64,000 nucleotides of DNA from Myxococcales bacterium. Its GTDB lineage: Bacteria; UBA10199; 2-02-FULL-44-16; JAAZCA01. The DNA is taken from the NCBI GenBank assembly GCA_012513515.1, contig JAAZCA010000009.1:38084-102083 (forward strand), read 5' to 3'. Under the pieces are notes generated by a model. It worked only from the letters and a program-made list of their open reading frames with translations, ran no database searches and was not told the DNA's origin. Both the position numbers and the translations under genes were made by a program. Below are positions 1 to 8,696 of this stretch, one piece after another. The stretch's first letter is position 1. The number at the start of each line of letters is the position of its first letter.

Positions 1-800
1 TATGCTCGGGTAATTTCCATGGAAGGACGACGACGATAGTAAGTTTTTCCACAGACTCCACCTGCCGCGAAGGCTTCGGCCCGTTCACACCCGGTTTCGA
101 GGTGATACCCTACGACGATCCGGCAGCCCTTGAAAACGCGATCGACTCCAACACGGTGGCGTTCCTCGTCGAACCGATACAGGGGGAGGCGGGAGTCAAG
201 GTGCCATCGGACGGCTATCTGAAAAAATGCCGCGATATAACTAAAAAGCATGGCGTACTGCTAATCTGTGATGAAATCCAGACTGGGTTCGGAAGAACAG
301 GCAAGCTCTTCTGCTCCGAATGGGACGGCGTGCGTCCAGACATAATCTGCATGGGCAAGGCTATGGGCGGCGGAGTGTATCCGGTCTCCGGAATCGTCGC
401 TGATAACGAAATCATGTCAGCAGCATTTTCCCCGGGTAATCACGGATCCACATTTGGCGGAAACCCCATGGCATGCGCGGTGGCATCGGCATCGATAGAC
501 GTTATAATCGACGAACATCTCCCGGAGAGATCCCACGAGATGGGAGAGTTTTTCAGGGGAGAGCTTCGCAAAATTCAAAATTCCAACATAAAAGAAGTTA
601 GGGGCCGCGGCCTCCTCACCGGCCTTGAATTTCACACCGAATGCGCGCATGACTATTCCGTCGAATTGATGAAGCACGGCATCCTGGCAAAAGACACGCA
701 CGGAACTACTATACGATTTGCGCCTCCGCTGATCATAGGAAAAGATGAAATTTCCGAGGCCATAAAGATCATACGCAAGGTAATCGAAGGCGGAAGATGA
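1..800 (+). CDS. rocD: Ornithine aminotransferase, C-terminal part (5' end outside window)
   Basis: Class III PLP-dependent aminotransferase that moves the delta-amino group of ornithine to 2-oxoglutarate, giving glutamate semialdehyde. The frame is open from base 3, so the gene starts upstream of the window. Visible family motifs are NFHGRTTTIVSFS near the left edge, EPIQGEAGV, the cofactor-binding DEIQTGFGRTGK, and GKAMGGGVYPVS, which holds the Schiff-base lysine. The C-terminal THGTTIRFAPPL matches ornithine aminotransferases better than acetylornithine aminotransferase, where this tail differs. The stop overlaps the start of the Nudix gene by 4 bases (ATGA), so the two are probably co-translated. 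No arginase or other arginine catabolism gene is visible on this side. Confidence 0.9.
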   Translation, partial: CSGNFHGRTTTIVSFSTDSTCREGFGPFTPGFEVIPYDDPAALENAIDSNTVAFLVEPIQGEAGVKVPSDGYLKKCRDITKKHGVLLICDEIQTGFGRTGKLFCSEWDGVRPDIICMGKAMGGGVYPVSGIVADNEIMSAAFSPGNHGSTFGGNPMACAVASASIDVIIDEHLPERSHEMGEFFRGELRKIQNSNIKEVRGRGLLTGLEFHTECAHDYSVELMKHGILAKDTHGTTIRFAPPLIIGKDEISEAIKIIRKVIEGGR

Positions 801-1303
801 AAAAAGAAACGATTTACTCCGGAAAGACAGTTACGCTCGCCAGGGAGGAGACAATCCTCCCTAGCGGCGTGCGTTACACACAGGAAATAATCCACCATCC
901 CGGCGGAGCATGCGTGCTTCCCATATTCGACAATGGTGACGTGCTATTGCTTCGCCAGTACAGATATGCCGCTGGCGGATATATCTGGGAGGCCCCGGCA
1001 GGAAAGCTTGACGTAGCCGGAGAAAATCCAGCGCAGTGCGCCTCGCGCGAGCTGATTGAAGAGGCAGGATACAGGGCATCCAATATCGAGCACCTCATCA
1101 CCATCCTCACCGCGCCGGGATTTTGCGATGAAAGACTTCACCTGTTCAAGGGAAGCGGACTGACCCCTGAAAAGCAGGATGTGGAAGAAAACGAGGTAAT
1201 CGAGGTGCACAGATTCGCCCGTGCTGAAATTTCCAAAATGCTGGCGTCGAAAGAAATTCTGGACGCAAAAACCTTAATAACCCTCAAGCTGTGTGGATAT
1301 TAA
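797..1303 (+). CDS. Nudix hydrolase, ADP-ribose pyrophosphatase-like
   Basis: A 168-residue Nudix protein, probably cleaving ADP-ribose or a related nucleoside diphosphate sugar to AMP plus a sugar phosphate. The Nudix box lies near residues 68-92 and includes RELIEEAGY, the metal-binding helix. The EAPAGKLD lead-in and the LLLRQYRYA strand are typical of ADP-ribose pyrophosphatases. The box has six residues (KLDVAG) between the first glycine and the glutamate, where the consensus has five, so the loop carries one extra residue. It overlaps the aminotransferase stop by 4 bases and has no separate promoter. Substrate specificity is an inference from family resemblance. Confidence 0.85.
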   Translation: MKKETIYSGKTVTLAREETILPSGVRYTQEIIHHPGGACVLPIFDNGDVLLLRQYRYAAGGYIWEAPAGKLDVAGENPAQCASRELIEEAGYRASNIEHLITILTAPGFCDERLHLFKGSGLTPEKQDVEENEVIEVHRFARAEISKMLASKEILDAKTLITLKLCGY

Positions 1304-1363
1304 TCCGCCGCACGATCGATCAGAAGTGGATGCGGACAGTCGGATTCCATTGACAATTCAGGG

Positions 1364-1377
1364 GTTTAGACCTAAAC
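1364..1377. promoter_or_regulatory. Short perfect palindrome upstream of valS
   Basis: GTTTAG-AC-CTAAAC is a 6-bp inverted repeat with a 2-base centre, about 50 bases upstream of the valS start. A TTGACA hexamer at 1350-1355 lies just before it, but no convincing -10 sits 16-18 bases downstream (TAAACG is the best fit). It could be an operator or a small leader hairpin. No T-box-like features were recognised. Confidence 0.3.
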
Positions 1378-1425
1378 GCCTATGATACTTATGCACTGAA
1401 ATTCCCAGGGTAAAAAGGAGATCGC

Positions 1426-4074
1426 ATGAGCGAAAAAGAGATGCCTAAGGCCTACGAGGCCAAAGAGACTGAATCCAAGTGGTATAAATATTGGGAGGAT
1501 AACGGCCTCTTTCACGTCCAGGATATCCCTGAAAAAACTTCATACACGATCGTAATACCCCCGCCGAACGTGACCGGCGCACTTCACATGGGACATGCTC
1601 TAAATAACACCCTTCAGGACATCCTGATAAGGATGAAGAGGATGCAGGGTTACTCGGCGCTTTGGCAGCCAGGGACCGATCACGCCGGTATCGCCACCCA
1701 AAACGTCGTCGAGCGACAGCTGATGGAAAAGGAGGGTAAGAAACGCCACGATATCGGCCGCGAAGCACTCATAGAGAGGATTTGGAAGTGGAGGGATGAA
1801 TATGGCGACAGAATTCTAAAACAGCTTCGCAGTTTGGGAGCAAGCTGCGACTGGGAGCGCACCCGCTTCACGCTCGACGAGGGGCTTTCTCGGGCGGTGC
1901 GCGAAGCCTTCGTCAAGATGTACGAAGAGGGGCTTATCTACCGAGGGAAATACATAGTCAACTGGTGCCCGCGCTGCCACACAGCGCTTGCCGATGACGA
2001 AGTCGATCACGAGGATGAAAATGGAAAACTGTGGCACATACGTTATCCATTCGCGGAAAGAGAAGGGTACGTGGTGATCGCCACGACTCGACCTGAAACG
2101 CTTCTCGGAGACACCGCGGTCGCCGTCAACCCAAAGGATGAACGCTACGCGAATCTCATCGGCGAGATGCTCCTTCTGCCGGAAACCGACCGCAAGATAC
2201 CGCTTCTGGCCGACGACTTCGTGGACGCATCATTCGGAACTGGCGCTGTAAAGGTCACTCCGGCCCACGATCCAAACGACTTCCAAATAGGTGAACGCCA
2301 CAATCTCCCTCGCATCAACGTGATGAATGAAGAGGCTGTCATGAATGATGAGGCGGGTGAAAAATACAAAGGACTTTCGCGCGACGACTGCCGAAAAAAG
2401 ATCGTCAGGGAGTTGGAAATACGGGGGCTGTTGGAAAAAATCGAGGATCACGCCCACGCTGTAGGTCACTGCTATAGGTGCAAGACAACGATAGAACCTT
2501 GGCTATCCGACCAGTGGTTCGTACGCATGCGCCCTCTCGCTGAAAAGGCTATTCGCGCTACCGAAGAAGGCAAGGTCAGTTTTCATCCAAAGCGCTGGAC
2601 GCAGTTCTACATGCAGTGGCTTGAAAACGCGCGCGACTGGTGCATCTCTCGCCAGATATGGTGGGGACACCGCATACCGGTATGGTATTGCAGCGAGGAG
2701 AGGTGTCCTCCTATCGTGGCGAAAGAAACTCCCGCGAAATGCCCGCACTGCAGCGGGACGGAGATCCGCCAGGATGAGGACGTGCTCGACACATGGTTTT
2801 CATCTTCGCTGTGGCCGTTTTCAACGTTGGGCTGGCCCGGCGATACGGAGCTTTTAAAAAACTACTACCCTACATCGACGCTGGTCACCGACCGCGGCAT
2901 CATATATTTCTGGGTAGCACGTATGGTGATGATGGGATTGGAGATGATGGGAGAGGTCCCCTTCTCAGATGTCTATATCCACGGCACGATCCTGGACGAA
3001 CAGGGGCGCAAGATGAGCAAGTCCCTCGGCAACGGGATAGACCCGCTTGAGATAATCGAAAAGTACGGTTCGGACGCGATGAGATTTTCGCTCGTTGTCC
3101 TCTCCACCGAAGGGCAGGACCTCAAACTATCCGAGTCTAAATTCGAGATGGGGAGAAACTTCTGCAACAAGCTTTGGAACGCAACCCGCTTTGCGCTCAT
3201 GAATCTCAAAGGTTTCGACGGCAACGCACAAAATGACTCGGAAAGAACTCTCGCAGACAAGTGGATCATCTCCAGGTTGGAACAAACTATAGCGGACGTA
3301 ACATCAGCGATGAACGATTTTAGATTCAGCGTAGCAGCTCAAACGCTGTATCATTTCGTCTGGAACGACCTCTGCGACTGGTATCTGGAAGCCAGCAAGC
3401 TCACCATGACAGGTAATGACGCCAAGGCAAAACATGCAGCACAGGCCACGCTATTTCACGCCCTCGGCACGACGCTGAAACTGCTCCATCCATTCCTCCC
3501 TTTCATAACGGAAGAGCTATGGCACCAGATAAACCCAGAGGCAGGCAGCATAATGGCCGAAGCCTATCCTGAAGCGGCTAAGGAAATCCCATTCAAGGAG
3601 GAGGCTGAGGAATTCGACATCGCACGCGAAATAATAAGCTCGCTCAGAAACATACGCGGTGAACACAATGTAAAACCTTCGAACAGGATAGATTGTTTCA
3701 TAAAAACTCCGAACAAGCTCACATCGAAAATGCTGGAAGCCTGCAGGGGCTACATCGAACACCTCTCCAGGATAGCTGACCTGCATATAGGGGAAAATAT
3801 CGCGCCCCCAAAAGAGGCTGCGACAGCAATGGTATCCGGATGCGAAATCAGCATACCCTATGCAGGATTGATCGATATCGAGGCGGAAAAAGCCAGGCTG
3901 AACAAGGAGATTTCCAAAGCGGAAGCCGAAACGGAATCGGTCAGAAAAAAACTCTCCAACGAAGGTTTTACCGCCAGGGCTCCGAAGGGGATAGTCGACA
4001 AGGAACGCGCGAGGCTCGCCGAAGGGGAAGAAAAACTCTCCAAGCTTCGTGAGGCTCTCGCAAAACTGGATTGA
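1426..4074 (+). CDS. valS: Valyl-tRNA synthetase
   Basis: Cytoplasmic class Ia aminoacyl-tRNA synthetase charging tRNA-Val. The 882 residues are the usual bacterial length. The HIGH-type signature appears as PPPNVTGALHMGHALN near residue 46, and the KMSKS loop as GRKMSKSLGNG near residue 527. The CP1 editing domain is present between them (TTRPETLLGDTAV, and GTGAVKVTPAHDPND). The C-terminal 70 or so residues are charged and rich in Lys, Glu and Ala, fitting the coiled-coil arm that contacts tRNA. The start follows a clear AAGGAG ribosome binding site at 1414-1420. nadC follows after 15 bases, so the two genes probably share a transcript. Confidence 0.97.
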   Translation: MSEKEMPKAYEAKETESKWYKYWEDNGLFHVQDIPEKTSYTIVIPPPNVTGALHMGHALNNTLQDILIRMKRMQGYSALWQPGTDHAGIATQNVVERQLMEKEGKKRHDIGREALIERIWKWRDEYGDRILKQLRSLGASCDWERTRFTLDEGLSRAVREAFVKMYEEGLIYRGKYIVNWCPRCHTALADDEVDHEDENGKLWHIRYPFAEREGYVVIATTRPETLLGDTAVAVNPKDERYANLIGEMLLLPETDRKIPLLADDFVDASFGTGAVKVTPAHDPNDFQIGERHNLPRINVMNEEAVMNDEAGEKYKGLSRDDCRKKIVRELEIRGLLEKIEDHAHAVGHCYRCKTTIEPWLSDQWFVRMRPLAEKAIRATEEGKVSFHPKRWTQFYMQWLENARDWCISRQIWWGHRIPVWYCSEERCPPIVAKETPAKCPHCSGTEIRQDEDVLDTWFSSSLWPFSTLGWPGDTELLKNYYPTSTLVTDRGIIYFWVARMVMMGLEMMGEVPFSDVYIHGTILDEQGRKMSKSLGNGIDPLEIIEKYGSDAMRFSLVVLSTEGQDLKLSESKFEMGRNFCNKLWNATRFALMNLKGFDGNAQNDSERTLADKWIISRLEQTIADVTSAMNDFRFSVAAQTLYHFVWNDLCDWYLEASKLTMTGNDAKAKHAAQATLFHALGTTLKLLHPFLPFITEELWHQINPEAGSIMAEAYPEAAKEIPFKEEAEEFDIAREIISSLRNIRGEHNVKPSNRIDCFIKTPNKLTSKMLEACRGYIEHLSRIADLHIGENIAPPKEAATAMVSGCEISIPYAGLIDIEAEKARLNKEISKAEAETESVRKKLSNEGFTARAPKGIVDKERARLAEGEEKLSKLREALAKLD

Positions 4075-4089
4075 ATCAAGGTGCCTCAA

Positions 4090-4920
4090 ATGAACAATAC
4101 CGATGAGATCATCAATATCGCCCTGAAGGAAGATATCGGAAATGGCGACATCACAACAGAAGCCACAATTTCCAGAGATTCAATGGGATTTGCTAAAATC
4201 ATAGCGAAGAGCGATCTAATCCTCTCTGGAATTCTGGTCGCCGGTCGCGTCTTTGAAATTCTCGACCCTGAAACTGTTTTTACACCGCAAAAATCTGACG
4301 GAGAGCCATGTCGCGCCGGAGAAACGTTGGCATCCCTTTCCGGACGAATCCAGATCCTGCTCACTGGGGAAAGAACAGCGCTGAACTTCCTTCAACACCT
4401 TTCTGGAATAGCTACTGCCACAAAACATCTCGTAGAGATGACATCACAGTACGGCATAAAGATCTTGGATACCAGAAAAACGACACCTGGGCTTCGTATT
4501 CTTGAAAAGGACGCAGTAAGGCACGGCGGAGGAACCAACCACAGGATGGGTCTCTATGACCACTTCCTGATCAAGAACAACCACATCACGGCTGCAGGCT
4601 CCCTTTCAAAGGCCGTCGCCGCTGCCAAAAGGAACATGATCAAGGGGCAGAAAATTGAAGTCGAAGCAAGAGATATGGATGAAGTAAAAGAGGCGATCGC
4701 CTCAGGAGCCGACATCATAATGCTGGATAACATGGAACCGGAGCAGGTGAAGACCGCGGTGACTGTAATTGGCGGAGCAGCAAATACCGAGATATCTGGA
4801 AACATGACCGAAGAGAAGATCGTACGCTATCTCGATAGCGGAGTAGATTTCATATCTGTGGGCGCCCTAACACATTCGGCGAAGGCCGCGGACATTCACA
4901 TGCTGATAAAAATGAACTGA
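4090..4920 (+). CDS. nadC: Nicotinate-nucleotide pyrophosphorylase (quinolinate phosphoribosyltransferase)
   Basis: Converts quinolinate and PRPP to nicotinate mononucleotide, CO2 and PPi, the last dedicated step of de novo NAD synthesis. Family motifs are ERTALNFLQHLSGIAT, DTRKTTPGLR, the HRMGLYDHFLIKNNH segment that binds substrate, and EVEARDMDE. A GTG in frame at 4081 would add three residues, but AAGGTG at 4078-4083 sits six bases before the ATG at 4090, so the ATG is chosen; this gives 276 residues. The gene ends 16 bases from the convergent malic enzyme gene. nadA is on the other strand at 11.5 kb; nadB was not seen. Confidence 0.95.
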   Translation: MNNTDEIINIALKEDIGNGDITTEATISRDSMGFAKIIAKSDLILSGILVAGRVFEILDPETVFTPQKSDGEPCRAGETLASLSGRIQILLTGERTALNFLQHLSGIATATKHLVEMTSQYGIKILDTRKTTPGLRILEKDAVRHGGGTNHRMGLYDHFLIKNNHITAAGSLSKAVAAAKRNMIKGQKIEVEARDMDEVKEAIASGADIIMLDNMEPEQVKTAVTVIGGAANTEISGNMTEEKIVRYLDSGVDFISVGALTHSAKAADIHMLIKMN

Positions 4921-4936
4921 CCTCTCGTGAACTATG

Positions 4937-6259
4937 TCATATCGGGGGAGATAAGCAGTTTGTGTCCTCCAAGGAGATTCGTTTTTCAAGCTGCTTTCTG
5001 TACAGATCCATATCATTAATCTTTCGCGTGGCCACCCCCGAACGCATTGCCGCCTCAGCCACCGCAGGGGCCTCCCAAAGAAGCACCCTCGGATCAAGCG
5101 CCTTAGGAATTAGATAGTCCTTACCGAACTCGAGGTGATCCAGACCGTACGCCTTCAAAACCTCCGGCGGAACCGGCTCCTTCGCCAGTGAAGCAAGGGA
5201 AAGAGCTGCTGCCCTTTTCATCTCTTCATTTATCTTGCTCGCAACAACATCAAGCGCCCCGCGAAATATGAAGGGGAAACCAAGCACATTATTAATCTGA
5301 TTCGGATAGTCGGATCTTCCTGTAGCAACTATTGCATCGGGACGCACAGCCATGACATCCTCAGGCATTATTTCCGGATCAGGGTTTGCCATCGCAAAGA
5401 CCACCGGGCATTTCGCCATGCTCTTTATCATCTCCTTTGAAACAACACCGCCTGCGGAAAGTCCAATGAAAACGTCCGCGCCGTACATGATTTCAGCCAT
5501 TTCCGTATGGGGAATGCACTTGGCAAACCGACCTCGGTGCGACTCGGCCCCTATCCTATCGCAGGTGACGAGGCCATGGATATCGTACATGAAGATATTA
5601 TCTTTATTAACGCCGAAAGATTCCAACATATGAGCACAGGCCACGGCAGCAGCGCCGGCTCCGGAAAAGACAACTTTGACCTCCGACGCCTTCTTCCCAA
5701 CGAGCTCCATCGCATTTATGAAACCGGCCGCGACTATGATAGCCGTCCCATGTTGATCATCATGAAAGACCGGAATCTTCATCGAATCTTTCAGCGCGTT
5801 TTCTATATCAAAGCACTCCGGCGACTTCACATCCTCCAGATTGATACCGCCGAATGTAGGCTCTAGCGAACGAACTATCTCGATGAACTTTTCAGGATCC
5901 TTTTCATCGATCTCGATATCGAAGACGTCGATATCCGCAAACCTCTTGAAGAGGACCCCCTTCCCTTCCATTACAGGTTTTCCGGCTAGCGGGCCGATAT
6001 CGCCCAATCCCAAAACCGCAGTCCCGTTAGTGATTACGCCAACGAGATTTCCTCTGGCCGTGTATTCGTGGACGAGGGCCGGATTCTTTTTGATCTCACG
6101 GCATGGCTCCGCCACTCCGGGGGTATATGCGAGTGAAAGATCCCACTGGCTTTTGCATGGCTTTGTGATCCCCAGCTCGATTTTCCCGGGACGCCCCTCG
6201 GAATGATACTTGAGCGCTGCAGCTTTTATAGACTCCTTCTTATCCAGACAATTTGACAT
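4937..6259 (-). CDS. NAD(P)-dependent malic enzyme (oxaloacetate-decarboxylating malate dehydrogenase)
   Basis: Oxidatively decarboxylates malate to pyruvate and CO2. The catalytic N-terminal domain is shown by [12 protein letters not shown], by [21 protein letters not shown], and by the metal site in the [10 protein letters not shown] segment. A Rossmann domain follows ([17 protein letters not shown]). At about 440 residues it matches the short bacterial form without the phosphotransacetylase tail of MaeB. A GTG at 6268 is in frame, but an AGAGGTG sequence lies six bases before the ATG at 6259, so that ATG is taken. With ATP citrate lyase in the same window it can link oxaloacetate/malate to pyruvate. 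Cofactor preference cannot be told. Confidence 0.92.
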   Translation of the reverse strand: MSNCLDKKESIKAAALKYHSEGRPGKIELGITKPCKSQWDLSLAYTPGVAEPCREIKKNPALVHEYTARGNLVGVITNGTAVLGLGDIGPLAGKPVMEGKGVLFKRFADIDVFDIEIDEKDPEKFIEIVRSLEPTFGGINLEDVKSPECFDIENALKDSMKIPVFHDDQHGTAIIVAAGFINAMELVGKKASEVKVVFSGAGAAAVACAHMLESFGVNKDNIFMYDIHGLVTCDRIGAESHRGRFAKCIPHTEMAEIMYGADVFIGLSAGGVVSKEMIKSMAKCPVVFAMANPDPEIMPEDVMAVRPDAIVATGRSDYPNQINNVLGFPFIFRGALDVVASKINEEMKRAAALSLASLAKEPVPPEVLKAYGLDHLEFGKDYLIPKALDPRVLLWEAPAVAEAAMRSGVATRKINDMDLYRKQLEKRISLEDTNCLSPPI

Positions 6260-6324
6260 AGGAAGCACCTCTCGAATTGAAGCTGTACTGCCTACATCTT
6301 ATGGCCGAAAAAGGCAAGAAAACC

Positions 6325-6879
6325 TTAGAAGAGAAGATGTTCCAAAGGATCCAGGTTGATCCCAGATTTGGAAATTTCAAAATGCAGATGATTTCCAGTC
6401 GCCCTGCCGCTGTCGCCAACGAGTCCGAGCGGACTTTCTGCTACGACCCTCTCTCCGACGCGAACGAAAAACTTGGATAGATGGCAATATTTAGTGGCAA
6501 AGCCATCCTCATGTTTTATCAGCACGGCAAGCCCACACCCCCTGCGCCATCCGGCATCGGATACTCTTCCGGAATCCGCCGCCCTCACGACCTGGCCACG
6601 CGCCGCAGCGATATCTATACCTGCATGATGCGCTGATATATTCCGCACGGGATCTACACGCCATCCGAAGAAGGAGGATATTCTTCCATCGACCGGGAAT
6701 AGAAAATATTTTTTATAGTCGGGTTCTGAATTAGCCAGGAACACGGTGAGATCCTCGATCAGCATATCTACATCTGGCGAAGAGGGGAGTGATAAAAAAT
6801 GTTCGCTTATTTGAACAGCGGCATTCGCAGAGTTTGAAATCAGGAACAGGAGGATAGATATTTTAAATATTTTTAACAT
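6325..6879 (-). CDS. Secreted M23 family metallopeptidase (LytM domain)
   Basis: A 184-residue protein with an N-terminal signal peptide (residues 1 to about 20, ending SNSANA) followed by a single LytM/peptidase_M23 domain. The zinc site is intact: H85 and D89 in HAGID, H166 in HLHFE, and the catalytic H133 in YCHLS. The lead-in SSFFGWRVDP and GWRRGCGLAVLIKH are typical. It should act on peptidoglycan cross-bridges in the periplasm. It is small, with no LysM or coiled-coil domain, so targeting is unclear. It is transcribed away from the sigma-54 activator and toward the malic enzyme gene, 65 bases downstream. Confidence 0.88.
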   Translation of the reverse strand: MLKIFKISILLFLISNSANAAVQISEHFLSLPSSPDVDMLIEDLTVFLANSEPDYKKYFLFPVDGRISSFFGWRVDPVRNISAHHAGIDIAAARGQVVRAADSGRVSDAGWRRGCGLAVLIKHEDGFATKYCHLSKFFVRVGERVVAESPLGLVGDSGRATGNHLHFEISKSGINLDPLEHLLF

Positions 6880-7004
6880 CTGCGATTCAACACATGCACA
6901 CTCAGTGCCACATCGCGATCATATTAAAACGCCTAGTTAGGTTGTGAGAGGTGTATCGAATTCGATCATCTGCATTATTTTTGCACACTAACCCATGTTA
7001 TATA

Positions 7005-7034
7005 TTGACATAAGCTGCACGTAGAAAATATAGA
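7005..7034 (+). promoter_or_regulatory. Sigma-70-type promoter abutting the start codon
   Basis: TTGACA at 7005-7010, an 18-base spacer, then TATAGA at 7029-7034. The expected start of transcription, seven bases past the -10, is base 7041, which is the A of the downstream ATG. No Shine-Dalgarno sequence lies before that ATG, so the mRNA would be leaderless. Confidence 0.6.
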
Positions 7035-7040
7035 TCACGC

Positions 7041-8639
7041 ATGGTTTTGCTGAGGGTCAAATGCGAAGGTGAATTGTCATTTCAAATGACGATCGAAAGC
7101 TTTCCAATCACGATAGGAAGATCGCCTAACAACACGATATCGCTGCCAGACAAGTCGATCTCAAGAAAACATTGTTCAATCAGTTTTCAAAAAGGAAAAT
7201 ATAAGGTAGAGAATCTGTCCGCAACCGCATCAATGAATCAGGCAGAGGGCCCGAAGGAATTCAGCATCTCCGCAGGCGAAACAATAGATATAGGACGCTG
7301 GTCCATAGAAATACTGGAAGAACCCTCTGGTGCAGAAGATATCACCATATCATCGCCACTAGAAAAAACATCGGTGATGAGCTACGACCCCATGCGCTCA
7401 GTGATATCATCGCAAAAAATTGAAATATCTGCAAAGCTATCGGGGAAGAAATTAAAAAAAGTTCTGCAAGGGTCCAATTTCACATTCGGGTCAGATCCGG
7501 CCTGCGACGTAACGCTTGCAGATCCCTACGTCTCAAGAAAACACTGCCGTCTTTTCATACATGGGAATGCGATAAAGGTCATCGATCTGTCATCCACCAA
7601 CGGAACTTTTTATAATGAAGAAAGGCTGCCTGTTTTTTCTACCTCCGGAAGTGACAGCTTCAGAATCGGCAATTCTCAGATAGACTACAGGTTGATCAAC
7701 ACCGCTGAAAAAATCAGACCGCAGATTGAAAGCCGCCTTGGGGAAATGGTGGGGGCATCAAGGGAGATGCGAAAACTTTTCACAATTTTAAAAAAGGTCG
7801 CCGATGCAAAATGCACCATCTGCATAACCGGGGAAAGCGGAACTGGAAAAGAACTCGCAGCGCATGAAATCCACCGCATCGGACAGAGGCCGAGGGCGCC
7901 ATTTATTCCTGTCAACTGCGGAGCAATCCCCAAGGAGATAATAGAAAGCCAGTTGTTCGGCCATGAACGCGGGTCCTTTACAGGCGCTATCGAACGCATG
8001 ATAGGTTTTTTCGAACAGGCAAACGGCGGCACTCTCTTTCTCGACGAAATAGGCGAGATGCCCCTAAATCTTCAGACGCGCATGCTCAGGGTTCTCGAAA
8101 GCGGCACGCTGCGTAGAATCGGAGGAAAAGAGGATATAGCGATAAACTGCAGAATAATCTGCGCCACCAACCGCGATCTTAAAAAACTGGTATGCACCGG
8201 ATCGTTTCGTGAGGATCTCTTTTTCAGGCTGTACGTCTTCCCCATCACGATTCCGCCACTCAGGGAAAGAAAATCCGATATACCTATCCTCGCATCGCGT
8301 ATTCTAAAATCTATATCCGGAGAGGAAATAAAGCTGAGCAAGGAGGCGCTGAAAAAATTAAACGACCACGACTGGCCAGGCAACGTGAGAGAGTTGAAAA
8401 ATACCATCACCAGAGGAGTCATCTCATGCAATGGCTGCGTCATAGGAGAAAAGGACATCCATATAATCCCAATTGAACGCCATTTCAGCTCTTACGAAAA
8501 CATAGGTGCCGTAGAAAAGGGGCTGATCGTATCCTCCCTGAAGGAAAACAAAAACAACATTTCAAAAACCGCAAAACGCCTCGGGATGGCCCGAAGCACC
8601 CTTCAACAGAAGATAAAACGACTTGGAATCGAAACATAA
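7041..8639 (+). CDS. Sigma-54-dependent activator with two FHA domains
   Basis: A 532-residue enhancer-binding protein. Order: FHA domain 1 (about 20-90, GRSPNN and SRKHC), FHA domain 2 (about 145-215, FGSDPACDV, SRKHC, DLSSTNGTF), AAA+ sigma-54 activation domain (about 235-465) and a Fis-type helix-turn-helix (about 497-530). The ATPase has Walker A GESGTGKE at 264-271 and Walker B TLFLDEIGE. The sigma-54 contact loop reads GSFTGA at 311-316, a variant of GAFTGA. FHA domains bind phosphothreonine, so activity is probably controlled by a Ser/Thr kinase; none is in the window. FHA1 lacks the usual NG(T/S) loop and may not bind phosphopeptide. Target genes are unknown. Confidence 0.93.
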   Translation: MVLLRVKCEGELSFQMTIESFPITIGRSPNNTISLPDKSISRKHCSISFQKGKYKVENLSATASMNQAEGPKEFSISAGETIDIGRWSIEILEEPSGAEDITISSPLEKTSVMSYDPMRSVISSQKIEISAKLSGKKLKKVLQGSNFTFGSDPACDVTLADPYVSRKHCRLFIHGNAIKVIDLSSTNGTFYNEERLPVFSTSGSDSFRIGNSQIDYRLINTAEKIRPQIESRLGEMVGASREMRKLFTILKKVADAKCTICITGESGTGKELAAHEIHRIGQRPRAPFIPVNCGAIPKEIIESQLFGHERGSFTGAIERMIGFFEQANGGTLFLDEIGEMPLNLQTRMLRVLESGTLRRIGGKEDIAINCRIICATNRDLKKLVCTGSFREDLFFRLYVFPITIPPLRERKSDIPILASRILKSISGEEIKLSKEALKKLNDHDWPGNVRELKNTITRGVISCNGCVIGEKDIHIIPIERHFSSYENIGAVEKGLIVSSLKENKNNISKTAKRLGMARSTLQQKIKRLGIET

Positions 8640-8696
8640 TTTTCTCTGGACATATTCTCGCCCTCGGATAGCCTCTGCACCCACACGGGGAAGAGC

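Noticed and set aside
3517..4089. 190-codon minus-strand frame opposite valS
   Set aside because: Shadow of the valS C-terminal coding sequence; no family resemblance.
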